This document shows, piece by piece, positions 16,490 through 25,920 of a stretch of 64,000 nucleotides of DNA. Numbering within the stretch: position 1 is the first letter of the stretch; each line of letters opens with the position of its first letter. The DNA comes from Chryseobacterium rhizosphaerae. GTDB lineage: Bacteria > Bacteroidota > Bacteroidia > Flavobacteriales > Weeksellaceae. The stretch is taken from the NCBI RefSeq assembly GCF_003385455.1, contig NZ_QNUF01000007.1, positions 140,898 to 204,897 of the forward strand, given 5' to 3'. The notes under the pieces were generated by a model that worked only from the letters and a program-made list of their open reading frames with translations, made no database searches and was not told where the DNA came from. The position numbers were made by a program, and so were the translations under genes.

Positions 16490-16605
16490 GAAGTCAGATT
16501 TCAGATTGTAGACTAAAAGCTAACTTCAGTGTTGATTTTGTTTTAACTAACAAATATTCCAATGCTAAAAATCTAGCATCTGAGGTCTAACATCTGAAAT
16601 CTTAC
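16490..16605. repeat. Imperfect palindromic intergenic repeat between purC and purF
   Basis: The left arm (about 16491-16522, with GATTTCAGATTGTAGAC) and the right arm (about 16566-16604) are imperfect inverted copies. The right arm read in reverse gives AGATTTCAGATGTTAGACC. The core TCAGA/TCTGA is repeated inside each arm. This resembles small dispersed palindromic elements found between genes in flavobacteria. It carries no gene. Confidence 0.55.
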
Positions 16606-17324
16606 TTCGCCAGTAAATTTTTCAATCTGTTATAGATCTCCACATAAGCTTCAGTAACTTCTCCCAAGTCTCTTCTGAATCTGTCTTTATCCAATTTCTT
16701 CATCGTGTCTTTATCCCAAAGTCTGCATGTATCAGGAGAGATTTCGTCCGCTAAGATAATCTCACCGTCTGAAGTTTTACCCAATTCGATTTTGAAATCA
16801 ACAAGGATGATATTTATTTTGTCAAACAGGTCAATCAGGATTTCGTTGATATCTGAAGTAAGTTTATACATCTCGTCAAGCTCCTCGTAAGTAGCTGCAC
16901 CTAAGAAAACAGCGTGGTGATCATTGATAAGCGGATCTCCTAACTCGTCTTTTTTGTAGCAAATATCAAAAATTGTTACCGGAGACTTGATTCCTTCTTC
17001 CACTCCTAATCTCTGTGCCATACTTCCTGCAGAGTAGTTTCTTACTACCATTTCCAATGGAATAATAGACACTTTTCTTACTAATTGCTCTCTTTCGTCT
17101 AATTGTTTGATGAAATGAGTTTTAATCCCTTTTTCATTTAAATATTCAAAGATAAGGGTTGTGATGGCATTGTTCATCTCCCCTTTCAGGTCAACCTGGC
17201 CTTTCTTTTGAGCGTTAAATGCTGTAGCATCGTCTTTAAAACGCACTACTACTTCTTCAGGATTATCAGTAGCAAATACTTGTTTCGCTTTACCCTCGTA
17301 CAACATTTCTTTCTTTTGACTCAT
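16602..17324 (-). CDS. purC: Phosphoribosylaminoimidazole-succinocarboxamide (SAICAR) synthase
   Basis: The 240-residue protein carries the PurC signatures: [10 protein letters not shown] at the start (about 7-16), [15 protein letters not shown] (about 28-42), the [13 protein letters not shown] segment (about 94-106) and [14 protein letters not shown] (about 205-218). It ligates aspartate to CAIR. It lies 36 bp downstream of the DUF3307 gene on the same strand and upstream of purF, so it may be transcribed with either. Confidence 0.96.
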   Translation of the reverse strand: MSQKKEMLYEGKAKQVFATDNPEEVVVRFKDDATAFNAQKKGQVDLKGEMNNAITTLIFEYLNEKGIKTHFIKQLDEREQLVRKVSIIPLEMVVRNYSAGSMAQRLGVEEGIKSPVTIFDICYKKDELGDPLINDHHAVFLGAATYEELDEMYKLTSDINEILIDLFDKINIILVDFKIELGKTSDGEIILADEISPDTCRLWDKDTMKKLDKDRFRRDLGEVTEAYVEIYNRLKNLLAK

Positions 17325-17360
17325 AATTTTACTTTCTAAATTGTAGTTAGATTTATTGAT

Positions 17361-18056
17361 TTATTTAATTATTATTCCTGTTAAGACAGCCAGTCCAAAA
17401 CTTAGGAGTGTACCTATAAGTACATACTCTGTCAGTTTTCTCTGTTTTGCCTGTGCAAGATCACTGAATCTGAAAACAGACTTGGCAGCGACCATGAAGC
17501 CCACACCTTCCCAGTGATTCACCATAATAAAAGTGAAAACCAGCAGGCGTTCTAAAATTCCGATATATTTTCCGGCACTTGATAAAGATTCGGTTTGTAT
17601 AGCATTCTGTGCATCAGGAACAGGAGTCCATGATGATAATAGTATTTTGATAAAAATAGAAGCTGGGGTTGTTAAGAACAAAGCCGCCATAATGATTTTT
17701 AAAAACTCCTGGTTTCCTAAAAAGCTGAAATCAAATTCCCGGAAATAAAAAGAAGCGCCTGCAATCACTATAATATGCAGCAACTGGTCTATGAAAAACC
17801 ACGTTTTCTTTGTTTTAATTGTTTGAAAGCTCAGTTTTGCGGCATCAATTATGAAATGAGATCCCCCAATCAGAAGGGCTACCCACCAAAGTTGTAAATC
17901 CCAAAGAAAAACAAAGCTTAAAACAGTGTGAATCAAAACATGGAAGTATAAAAACTTACTTTTTAGTTTATAGTTTTCCTTATCTGCAACCCATGAATCT
18001 GGCTGAAGAACAAAATCTCCGAGTAGATGTGCCAATATGAGTTTTATAAAGATCAT
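17361..18056 (-). CDS. DUF3307 membrane protein
   Basis: The 231-residue protein has several transmembrane segments. Its start, ILAHLLGDFVLQPDSWVADK, is diagnostic of DUF3307, and a second His/Asp segment (GGSHFIIDAAKL) follows near residue 80. The function is unknown. It starts one base after the stop of satD. This pairing is common in bacteria and suggests that the two act together. Confidence 0.85.
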   Translation of the reverse strand: MIFIKLILAHLLGDFVLQPDSWVADKENYKLKSKFLYFHVLIHTVLSFVFLWDLQLWWVALLIGGSHFIIDAAKLSFQTIKTKKTWFFIDQLLHIIVIAGASFYFREFDFSFLGNQEFLKIIMAALFLTTPASIFIKILLSSWTPVPDAQNAIQTESLSSAGKYIGILERLLVFTFIMVNHWEGVGFMVAAKSVFRFSDLAQAKQRKLTEYVLIGTLLSFGLAVLTGIIIK

Positions 18057-18057
18057 G

Positions 18058-18663
18058 CTATAGTTCTGAGATTTTCTTTCTGAAATACTGGTTCGTTTCT
18101 ACAATAAGCTCATAATTGGCTCGTTTCAGTCTCTGGCTCACCGAAGACTGTGAAATAGCAAACTTCCTGGCAAGATCTTCCTGGGTAATATCCTGGTTCA
18201 TGATCATTTCGTGGATGATCTCTGAGGTAGCCATAGTCCAGTTATCAAAATCTTTTGACGACCATTTTAACAGAATATTCAGGTCTCTGTCTACAGAATC
18301 ATTGGAAGTTTTAATGGCAACGGTATGGCCGTCACTCTTCAGATCATTGAGCAGTCTTCCGGAATTTACGTAAGCTGTACCATTAGATTCAGTGATTTTC
18401 TCAGACGAGAAACTCTCTTCACCAATCCCTATGGCCATTCTTACATCTAAATTTTCCTGACTTTTAATAATAGATTTTATGGCTAGAAAATGCCAGAAAA
18501 CGTCATCGATATTACACTTAAATTGAAATTCATCGCCTCTGTAGATTTCCCATACTTGAGGAGCGCTTCCCCAATTGTCGAGAAGATTCTTAAGCTTGGT
18601 AATCCAAACTTCGGTATCCGCATGCTGTGAATTTATAATATCTCCGGTAATGACCGCTATCAT
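18058..18663 (-). CDS. SatD-family protein with C-terminal helix-turn-helix
   Basis: The 201-residue protein begins MIAVITGDIINSQ, the characteristic SatD start. It has a nucleotide-cyclase-like core segment (YRGDEFQF near residue 41, and VRMAIGIGEE near 75) and ends with a sigma-70 region 4-like HTH (about 155-185, TQEDLARKFAISQSSVSQRL). SatD is named from a secretion/acid-tolerance locus; its biochemistry is unclear. The HTH and two identical palindromes immediately upstream suggest autoregulation. It is followed by DUF3307 with one base between them. Confidence 0.85.
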   Translation of the reverse strand: MIAVITGDIINSQHADTEVWITKLKNLLDNWGSAPQVWEIYRGDEFQFKCNIDDVFWHFLAIKSIIKSQENLDVRMAIGIGEESFSSEKITESNGTAYVNSGRLLNDLKSDGHTVAIKTSNDSVDRDLNILLKWSSKDFDNWTMATSEIIHEMIMNQDITQEDLARKFAISQSSVSQRLKRANYELIVETNQYFRKKISEL

Positions 18664-18671
18664 ACTGCAAA

Positions 18672-18720
18672 TATAAGCATAATTACTTATAAATAAAAAA
18701 TATAAGCAGAAACACTTATA
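18672..18720 (-). promoter_or_regulatory. Twin palindromes TATAAG-N8-CTTATA upstream of satD
   Basis: Two perfect inverted repeats with the same 8-nt spacer occupy 18672-18691 and 18701-18720, 29 bp apart (near three helical turns). The inner bases are partly shared (GCA after the left arm in both). A further half-site CTTATA lies at 18744-18749. They start 9 bp upstream of the satD start codon. They are probable operator sites, perhaps for SatD itself. Confidence 0.65.
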
Positions 18721-18848
18721 GATATTGATTATTAGTGAATCTGCTTATATCAATTATATAGTAAACATAAGGTTTTTAACGTTTTAAGTCGTAGTAAAAA
18801 ATTACGAAAGCGTTAAAAAATATTTTATATTAAAATTTTCCTTGCGGT

Positions 18849-20729
18849 TTATTTTTTAATAAATTGATGCACCTGCTCGTCAAGTCTCAGGAAATAAGAA
18901 CCTCTAGGAAGAGTCTGTACGGAGATGTTCTTCTTACTTCTGAAGGGGTCTTTCTCCGTGTAGATCACTTTTCCGGAAAGATCTATGATCTGAGCAGTTT
19001 TTACCGCTTCCGTTTCACCGTTTACAAAAAGGTTGTCATATACAGGGTTCGGATATATGATAAATTTTTTATTTACCGTGATAAGTTCTGTGGTTGATAA
19101 TGTACCTCCTAAATTCTGGCAGTAATCAATCGGGTAAGAATCCCATTCACTTATATTAAATGTATTTGTTGGCTGATTGGCGGAAGCTTTTCTGTATAAA
19201 GAAACATCTTTTAATACTGAAGAGTTATTCTGTCCTACAACGCCCAATGCATCTACTGTGGAAAATTTATATCTCAGCTCAATATAATTATATCCATAAA
19301 AAGTCATCTGAGGAGCAGCCGTTACAAGTTTTGCCTGTTCTTTTGTATAGCAGGAAAAAGTGGCTGAAGGGTTTAAAACAACAAATGTTTCATTATCCTG
19401 AACAGTCCCTTCCATTTCAAAAGGAGCCGGAAAATACAGGTTATTACCGCTTCCCTGAAGCTGAATGGATAATCTGTAATCACTTAAATTCACGGGATGT
19501 CCTGTTTTATTGGTAATTTCAAGAGCTTTATTGCCATTCGTTGATCCTTCAATATATTTTGAAACAAAAAGATCTTTAGCATAAGAATCGGAAGCCAGGG
19601 TGGTTACAGAAACAACATTAGTATCCGGAGAAATAAGATAACCGCTATCATATGCTTTTACCGTATAGTTATAAGCAGTAGAAGGTGTAAGATGATCAAT
19701 GATAATCGATGTCCCTTTTGTGGCTGCTACCAATGTACCGTTTTGATATACTTTATAGCCAAGTACATCCGCATCAGGACTGGGTGACCAGCTTAAATTT
19801 ACAAAATAGGCACTCGTTTGTGTAGTTGTTAAGTTGGATGGCGCCTGAGGTGCTACAGCGTCCGGCGTTTGATTCCAGATTATATTCACCCAACCAGGAT
19901 TATCTATAAACGGATTTCTGTTTTTCTGAATAGCATACACCGCATTATTTCGGTCAATTTCTCTTTGCGATACAGGATCCTGCTGATTCCATTGAAGAAG
20001 CATAGCCATATAAGCCGGTTCAAACGCCCTCTCTTCCGTACCGTCAAGTGCATTAGCGTCCGAAGCAGGATTAGCATTGGTATTGTATTTAAAAGTTCCC
20101 AGCTTTCCTTCATACCTTACAGCAAAATACAATAAAGATCTGGCCACATCTCCTTTAAATTCGTCAATAGGTTCATATACATTGCCTGTATAAGGCAGAT
20201 TGGGAATGGCACTTCGTCCGATTTTAGAAGTATTTGTGAATGTATAAGGTATATTAGCCGGTACTGTCGTAGAAATCCCATAAGGATAATTACTTCTTAA
20301 CTGATTAATTTTTGCATCGGTTGGGATTACATAAAATAAATCAGAATACATTGGATAATTACTGTTAAATGTACTCTGAGGCATCATATGCTCTCTATTA
20401 TACCCCATTCCTTCTGCCCCGGACGATGCGATCAGCTGACCGGATGTATATTCATAAGCATCGGGCCCGGATGGAATCTCCGAATAAATATCCAATAAAT
20501 AAGTAGTATTCGTAGCATCGTGGTCATAATATTTATCAAGATCAGTCTGATTATAATATCCGGAAAGGTCACCATAATGCCAGCTGATATTCTTTTCAGA
20601 AATTATATCATGGAGCTTTGATTTCAGAGCATAACCCGTTAATCCGGACGTTCCGTTGTAATATCCGGCAGGGGCTTGTGCAGAAATATAAGAAGAAATT
20701 AAAATAATAGGAAGTAGAAGTTTTTTCAT
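18849..20729 (-). CDS. Secreted endonuclease I with FN3, lamin-tail-like and T9SS sorting domains
   Basis: The 626-residue protein has a signal peptide (about 1-18, ending YISAQ). An endonuclease I domain follows (about 20-290), with the catalytic segment YNREHMMPQS near 133-142 and SDLFYVIPTD after it. Then come a fibronectin type III domain (about 295-378), a lamin-tail-like domain (about 388-545) and a type A T9SS sorting domain (about 555-626, IYPNPVYDNLFV then PRGSYFLRL). It is an extracellular, non-specific nuclease for DNA or RNA, probably used for nutrient acquisition or degradation of matrix DNA. It is a single gene on this strand. Confidence 0.9.
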   Translation of the reverse strand: MKKLLLPIILISSYISAQAPAGYYNGTSGLTGYALKSKLHDIISEKNISWHYGDLSGYYNQTDLDKYYDHDATNTTYLLDIYSEIPSGPDAYEYTSGQLIASSGAEGMGYNREHMMPQSTFNSNYPMYSDLFYVIPTDAKINQLRSNYPYGISTTVPANIPYTFTNTSKIGRSAIPNLPYTGNVYEPIDEFKGDVARSLLYFAVRYEGKLGTFKYNTNANPASDANALDGTEERAFEPAYMAMLLQWNQQDPVSQREIDRNNAVYAIQKNRNPFIDNPGWVNIIWNQTPDAVAPQAPSNLTTTQTSAYFVNLSWSPSPDADVLGYKVYQNGTLVAATKGTSIIIDHLTPSTAYNYTVKAYDSGYLISPDTNVVSVTTLASDSYAKDLFVSKYIEGSTNGNKALEITNKTGHPVNLSDYRLSIQLQGSGNNLYFPAPFEMEGTVQDNETFVVLNPSATFSCYTKEQAKLVTAAPQMTFYGYNYIELRYKFSTVDALGVVGQNNSSVLKDVSLYRKASANQPTNTFNISEWDSYPIDYCQNLGGTLSTTELITVNKKFIIYPNPVYDNLFVNGETEAVKTAQIIDLSGKVIYTEKDPFRSKKNISVQTLPRGSYFLRLDEQVHQFIKK

Positions 20730-20870
20730 ACCATAAAAATTGGGAAGCTAAAATAGCAAAATAAAACACGTAAAAGATTCAATATTTTATTACGAAAATA
20801 TTAATTTTTAAAACATAAAAAATTGAAAATTAAAAGATTGAGGCTAAAGCAGCATGACTAAAATAATTTC

Positions 20871-20900
20871 TTTGGCTTTCCGTCAATTTATTTATCTTTG
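20871..20900 (+). promoter_or_regulatory. Promoter of the acyl-CoA dehydrogenase gene
   Basis: TTTG at 20871-20874 (-33) and TATCTTTG at 20893-20900 (-7) are 18 bp apart, matching the Bacteroidota housekeeping promoter. It lies 20 bp before the ATG at 20920 and inside an in-frame upstream extension, which rules that extension out as coding. Confidence 0.7.
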
Positions 20901-20919
20901 GGAACTAACTATTATCTAT

Positions 20920-22059
20920 ATGAATACAGAGACTATTGACAACATCAAAATGATAGCGGAGACAGCTAGAGAATTTGCAGAGAAGAATATCCGACCGAAT
21001 ATTATGGAGTGGGATGAAAGCCAAACATTCCCTAAAGACTTATTCCACCAACTTGGAGAAATGGGATTTATGGGGGTTGTAGTTCCTGAGCAGTACGGCG
21101 GTTCCGGTTTGGGTTATCATGAGTATGTTACTATTCTGGATGAAATTTCCCAGGTAGATCCATCGATTGGTCTTTCTGTAGCAGCGCACAACTCTCTTTG
21201 CACCAACCATATTTACGAATTTGGAAATGAAGAGCAAAGACATAAATGGCTTCCTCAGTTGGCTTCCGGAAAGGTAATCGGAGCTTGGGGATTAACAGAA
21301 CATAATACAGGTTCAGATTCAGGAGGTATGTCTACTACAGCTGTAAAAGACGGTGATGAGTGGATTATCAGTGGAGCAAAAAACTTTATTACCCATGCTA
21401 TTTCAGGAGATATTGCTGTGGTAATGACAAGAACAGGTGAAAAAGGAGCTAAAAACAATTCTACAGCTTTTGTGTTAGAAAAAGGTATGCCTGGTTTTAG
21501 TTCCGGAAAAAAAGAAAATAAATTAGGGATGCGTGCATCTGAAACTGCAGAACTCATTTTTGATAACGTACGCGTACCGGATTCTCACCGTTTAGGCGAA
21601 GTGGGTGAAGGTTTCAAACAAGCTATGAAAATATTGGATGGAGGCAGAATTTCTATTGCCGCTCTAAGTTTAGGTACAGCAAGAGGAGCTTATAAAGCTG
21701 CTTTGAAGTATGCTAAAGAAAGACACCAATTCGGAAAACCGATTTCAGATTTTCAGGCAGTGAACTTTATGCTTGCGGACATGGCTACAGAAATTGATGC
21801 TGCTGAACTTCTTATCCAAAGAGCATCTACTCTTAAAAATGCTAAACAGAAAATGACCAAAGAAGGCGCTATGGCAAAGCTATATGCTTCTGAGGCATGT
21901 GTAAGAATTTCTAACAATGCCGTTCAGATCTTCGGAGGGTACGGATATACCAAAGACTTCCCTGTTGAAAAGTTCTATAGAGATTCAAAGCTTTGCACTA
22001 TAGGTGAAGGTACTTCTGAAATCCAGAGACTGGTTATCGGAAGAGATATTACAAGATAA
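20920..22059 (+). CDS. Acyl-CoA dehydrogenase
   Basis: The 379-residue flavoprotein (starting MNTETIDNIKM) has the family segments: AWGLTEHNTGSDSGG (FAD and substrate binding, about 120-135), FITHAISGD (about 155), the LGMRASETAELIFDNVRVP segment (about 200) and the C-terminal FGGYGYTKDFPVEKFYRD with GEGTSEIQRLVIGR. It catalyses alpha,beta-dehydrogenation of acyl-CoA in beta-oxidation or branched-chain amino-acid breakdown. Chain-length specificity is not readable. The start at 20920 is chosen because a good promoter lies directly upstream. A DinB-fold gene follows after 20 bp. Confidence 0.94.
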   Translation: MNTETIDNIKMIAETAREFAEKNIRPNIMEWDESQTFPKDLFHQLGEMGFMGVVVPEQYGGSGLGYHEYVTILDEISQVDPSIGLSVAAHNSLCTNHIYEFGNEEQRHKWLPQLASGKVIGAWGLTEHNTGSDSGGMSTTAVKDGDEWIISGAKNFITHAISGDIAVVMTRTGEKGAKNNSTAFVLEKGMPGFSSGKKENKLGMRASETAELIFDNVRVPDSHRLGEVGEGFKQAMKILDGGRISIAALSLGTARGAYKAALKYAKERHQFGKPISDFQAVNFMLADMATEIDAAELLIQRASTLKNAKQKMTKEGAMAKLYASEACVRISNNAVQIFGGYGYTKDFPVEKFYRDSKLCTIGEGTSEIQRLVIGRDITR

Positions 22060-22079
22060 TTTTAAAACACTCAATACAA

Positions 22080-22577
22080 ATGATTAAACAGGCACTTTTA
22101 GGTGAGTTTCTGCATGAAGCTGAAAACACCAGAAAAATTTTAAAAGCAATTCCTGACAGCGCTTTAGACTGGAAACCGTCTGAAAAAAACTGGACAACCG
22201 GCCAGCTAGCCTCACATATTGCAGAAGTCTATAACTGGTACCCCTCTACTTTCAATCAGGATACGTTTGATATGGGCAAGTATGAGTATGACAAAGGAGA
22301 TATTTCCAAAGCTGAAAATATTCTCGCAAAATTTGAAGAAAATGTTGCTAAAGCACAAAAAGTATTGGAAGATTCTGACGAAAGCACCTATTTCAACGAA
22401 TGGAAAATGGAAATGAACGGAAATGTTCTCTTTCCTCCTTCACCGAGAATCCAGGTAGTTAGAGGCTTTTTGTATAATCATTTATACCACCACAGAGGTG
22501 AGCTCGTTGTTTATTTAAGATCAACAGGGAATAAAGTTCCCGGACTTTACGGACCTACCGCTGATGATAAAATGTAA
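22080..22577 (+). CDS. DinB-family protein
   Basis: The 165-residue protein is a DinB-like four-helix bundle. Three His of the predicted metal site lie in QLASHIAEVY (near residue 46) and LYNHLYHHRGEL (near residue 138). The family includes thiol-dependent transferases and metal-dependent hydrolases; the specific role is unknown. It follows the acyl-CoA dehydrogenase with a 20-bp gap and is closed by a terminator, so the two probably form a small operon. Confidence 0.82.
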   Translation: MIKQALLGEFLHEAENTRKILKAIPDSALDWKPSEKNWTTGQLASHIAEVYNWYPSTFNQDTFDMGKYEYDKGDISKAENILAKFEENVAKAQKVLEDSDESTYFNEWKMEMNGNVLFPPSPRIQVVRGFLYNHLYHHRGELVVYLRSTGNKVPGLYGPTADDKM

Positions 22578-22604
22578 GTAAAACTTAATTTTATCTTTAT
22601 AATT

Positions 22605-22637
22605 AAAATGACATGCATGATTGTGCATGTCATTTTT
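22605..22637 (+). terminator. Terminator after the DinB-family gene
   Basis: A perfect 13-bp stem (AAAATGACATGCA / TGCATGTCATTTT) has a 6-nt loop and is followed by T. Confidence 0.85.
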
Positions 22638-22730
22638 CTTTATTTACATCCTATTGATGAATCATTTCAAGCATATTCAATGTATTACATAATATTTTGA
22701 ACAGATATTCTAAATTTTTCTTAAAAATTT

Positions 22731-22763
22731 TTGTTTTTCGTAATATAATTTTTATTAGCTTTG
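22731..22763 (+). promoter_or_regulatory. Promoter of metalloprotease gene 1
   Basis: TTG at 22731-22733 and TAGCTTTG at 22756-22763 form a plausible Bacteroidota promoter with a 22-bp spacer, 29 bp before the ATG at 22793. It supports that start over an in-frame upstream codon. Confidence 0.5.
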
Positions 22764-22792
22764 ATATTCCACAATTAAAATTAATATTTAAT

Positions 22793-25723
22793 ATGAAAAA
22801 ACAATTAACACTGATTGGAATGCTCCTCATCACGGGTGTTTCTTTCGCACAGACAGATCGTCTTTGGTCTGAGGGTTCAAGAAAAAGCGCATCTGAAATC
22901 TTTGAAAACAAATCCAGCATCAACAACCCAAAGGTTTATAGCCTGGATATCAATGGATTAAAGAACGCTCTTGCAAAAGCCCCTAAAAGACTGGCTGCCG
23001 GCGAAAAATCAGAACTCATTATTTCTTTTCCGAATTCTGAAGGGAAAATGGAAAATTTTAAAGTGAGGGAAAATTCCAATTTTGCACCTGAGCTTGCTGC
23101 AAAATATCCGGATATTAAGTCTTACGTAGGAGAAGGACTTGGTGACTCTACTTCAACAGTCTATTTCAGCATCTCTCCGCTCGGGTTATCTTCAATGGAA
23201 GTGTATGGTGATAAATCTGCTGTATTCATTGAGCCTTACTCTAAAGACCTTTCCACTTATGTTGTGTATAGAAAATCTGACAAAAAAGATGATCTTAGCA
23301 AGTTCGAATGTTCAGTCATAGATGTAGCACAAAAAGGCGCCGCCAATGCGGGTCTTGCGGCAAGACCTAATGCCGATGATGCTAAATTAAGAACATTCAG
23401 GCTGGCATTATCCTGTACAGGTGAATACACCACGTATTTCGGAGGAACAAAAGCTCAAGCTATAGCAGCCATGAACAACACAATGACCCGTGTAAATGGT
23501 GTCTTTGAAAAAGATTTCGCAGCAAGAATGGTTTTAATTGCCAATAACGATGCTGTAGTATATACCAATGCTTCTACCGATCCTTATTCTGCAGCCTCAG
23601 GAATGAGCAGCTGGAATTCTCAATTACAAAGCACTCTGACCTCTGTAATTGGTGAAGCCAATTATGACATCGGACACTTATTCGGAGCTTCCGGAGGTGG
23701 AGGAAATGCAGGTTGTATCGGCTGTATCTGCGTTAACGGTTCCAAAGGAAGCGGTTATACTTCTCCGGCAGATGCTATTCCTTCAGGAGACAATTTTGAC
23801 ATTGATTATGTAGCTCATGAAATGGGTCATCAATTCGGTGGAAATCACACATTCTCCATGAGTAACGAAGGGACGGGAGCCAATATGGAACCCGGATCAG
23901 GATCAACGATCATGGGATATGCAGGAATTACAAGCCAGGATATCCAGCCGCATTCCGATGCTTTCTTCCATGCCATAAGCATTCAGCAGATCACCAATAA
24001 TATTAAAGCTAAAACCTGCTCTGTAAACACAAGCACCGGAAACTCAATTCCTACTGCTAATGCAGGATTGGATTATACCATTCCAAAAGGAACTCCTTTT
24101 GTGCTTACAGGAACCAGTACTGATGCTGACGGAGATGCCTTAACATATATCTGGGAACAGATGGATAACGCTTCCTCTTCCCAAACCGGAGCAAGCTCTG
24201 CAGCCAGTGCTACAAAAGCATCAGGTCCTAACTTCAGATCATGGGCACCTACGACAGCACCTGTGAGATATTTCCCAAGAATGGCTTCTATCTTAACAGG
24301 AGCAACCACTACAGCAGGTTCAGAAATTACGGTTGAAGCCCTTTCTTCAGTAGCCAGAACATTAAACTTCAGATTTACAGCCCGTGACAACAGAGCCGGA
24401 GGTTCCGGAAACAATTCAGACGACGCTGTAATTACCGTTAACAGTACGGCTGGACCATTTGCAGTAACTTCACAAAACACAGCAACTACTTATACCGGTG
24501 GCAGCTCTCAGACCATAACATGGGATGTTGCAGGAACTACTGCAAACGGTGTCAATACCGCAAACGTAGATATCCTTTGGTCAACCGATAGCGGAAGTAC
24601 CTGGACTACTCTATTGGCAGGAACTCCCAATGACGGCTCTCAAGCTGTAACAATTCCTAATGCATCTACCAGCACAGGCAGAATTATGGTAAAAGGTACT
24701 AATCATATTTTCTTTGATGTAAATAATGCAAACATCACAGTAAATGCAGGTTCAGGAACTCCTGATACTGTAGCTCCTACTGCACCTACCCTTGCTGCTT
24801 CAGGAACGACTTCCACCACTACTAACCTTTCATGGTCCGGCGCTACAGATAACGTAGGCGTTACAGGCTATGATGTATATCAAGGTGCTTCATTGATCGG
24901 TTCTTCTGCTTCTACAACCTATACCGTAACAGGATTAACACCATCCACAACGTATTCTTTCTCTGTGAAAGCTAAAGATGCAGCAGGAAACGCTTCTGTT
25001 TCCAGCAATACGGTAAGCGTTACAACATTAGGAGGCGGAACGGTTACTTACTGCTCTTCTTCTGCATCTAATACGGCTGATGAAAGAATCGGAAATGTAA
25101 AATTCGGAACGATTAACAATACTTCTACAGGAACTGCCGGTTATGAAAACTTCACTTCTGTTTCTACCAATGTTACAAGAGGAAGTGCTTATACTATTTC
25201 TGTGACTCCGGTTTGGACTTCTACAGTATACAGCGAAGCTTATGCAGTTTATATCGATTACAACGGAGACGGAGACTTTACAGACAGCGGAGAATTAGCA
25301 TGGTCTAAAGCAGGTTCTACGACAACTCCTGTTACCGGATCTATTACTATTCCTGCAACAGCTACTCTAGGATCAACAAGAATGAGAGTAATGATGAAAT
25401 ACAGCTCTATTCCTACTTCATCTTGTGAAGCTTACACTTACGGGCAGGTTGAAGATTATACATTGAATATTGTTTCTTCCGGAAAAGGAGAACTATCCAA
25501 TACAAAAGATCTGATCACAGACATCAAGCTGTATCCTAACCCTGTAAGAGACATCCTATATGTTTCCAATACAGCATCTGAAGAGTATAAAATCTTTGAT
25601 ATGGGAGGAAAATTAGTTGATTCCGGAAAACTTCAAAGAGGTTCTGTAAATGTAGGTAACCTTATCAAAGGAGCTTACACCATCCAGGTTGGAGAATCAT
25701 CAAAACGATTTATTAAAAATTAG
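22793..25723 (+). CDS. Secreted M12B-type (reprolysin-like) metalloprotease with FN3, GEVED and T9SS domains
   Basis: The 976-residue precursor has a signal peptide (about 1-18, ending VSFAQ) and a propeptide (to about 200). The metzincin catalytic domain follows, with zinc motif HEMGHQFGGNH at 342-352 and the Met-turn TIMGYAG shortly after. Beta-sandwich regions come next, then a fibronectin type III domain (about 655-752), a GEVED domain (about 757-905, YCSSSASNTADERIG to YGQVEDYTLNI) and a type A T9SS sorting domain (about 912-976). It is an extracellular zinc endopeptidase. It is tandem with a shorter paralogue. Translation is taken from MKKQLTLIGM because a longer in-frame start lies upstream of the promoter. 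Confidence 0.92.
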   Translation: MKKQLTLIGMLLITGVSFAQTDRLWSEGSRKSASEIFENKSSINNPKVYSLDINGLKNALAKAPKRLAAGEKSELIISFPNSEGKMENFKVRENSNFAPELAAKYPDIKSYVGEGLGDSTSTVYFSISPLGLSSMEVYGDKSAVFIEPYSKDLSTYVVYRKSDKKDDLSKFECSVIDVAQKGAANAGLAARPNADDAKLRTFRLALSCTGEYTTYFGGTKAQAIAAMNNTMTRVNGVFEKDFAARMVLIANNDAVVYTNASTDPYSAASGMSSWNSQLQSTLTSVIGEANYDIGHLFGASGGGGNAGCIGCICVNGSKGSGYTSPADAIPSGDNFDIDYVAHEMGHQFGGNHTFSMSNEGTGANMEPGSGSTIMGYAGITSQDIQPHSDAFFHAISIQQITNNIKAKTCSVNTSTGNSIPTANAGLDYTIPKGTPFVLTGTSTDADGDALTYIWEQMDNASSSQTGASSAASATKASGPNFRSWAPTTAPVRYFPRMASILTGATTTAGSEITVEALSSVARTLNFRFTARDNRAGGSGNNSDDAVITVNSTAGPFAVTSQNTATTYTGGSSQTITWDVAGTTANGVNTANVDILWSTDSGSTWTTLLAGTPNDGSQAVTIPNASTSTGRIMVKGTNHIFFDVNNANITVNAGSGTPDTVAPTAPTLAASGTTSTTTNLSWSGATDNVGVTGYDVYQGASLIGSSASTTYTVTGLTPSTTYSFSVKAKDAAGNASVSSNTVSVTTLGGGTVTYCSSSASNTADERIGNVKFGTINNTSTGTAGYENFTSVSTNVTRGSAYTISVTPVWTSTVYSEAYAVYIDYNGDGDFTDSGELAWSKAGSTTTPVTGSITIPATATLGSTRMRVMMKYSSIPTSSCEAYTYGQVEDYTLNIVSSGKGELSNTKDLITDIKLYPNPVRDILYVSNTASEEYKIFDMGGKLVDSGKLQRGSVNVGNLIKGAYTIQVGESSKRFIKN

Positions 25724-25748
25724 TAACTATTAAAATTAAATTAATGTG

Positions 25749-25776
25749 AAAAACTGTTCTGTATAGAACAGTTTTT
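25749..25776 (+). terminator. Terminator after metalloprotease gene 1
   Basis: A perfect 12-bp stem (AAAAACTGTTCT / AGAACAGTTTTT) has a 4-nt loop, followed by CTTTTTT. Confidence 0.9.
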
Positions 25777-25920
25777 CTTTTTTATATCGTTTTATTTAAT
25801 ATTTTTCATTTAATCATAATTTCTATTATCAATAATTGAAACATTCTATAGTAATATTGAATTTTAAACAAGGCTTTTTTTATTAGATTTGGGATAGCAT
25901 AAATACAATTACACTTTTAT

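Noticed and set aside
20854..20919. Upstream in-frame extension of the acyl-CoA dehydrogenase
   Set aside because: The extension contains the promoter (TTTG and TATCTTTG) and adds residues that do not fit the family start.
22697..22792. Upstream in-frame extension of metalloprotease 1
   Set aside because: It overlaps the predicted promoter and would place 32 residues before a standard signal peptide.
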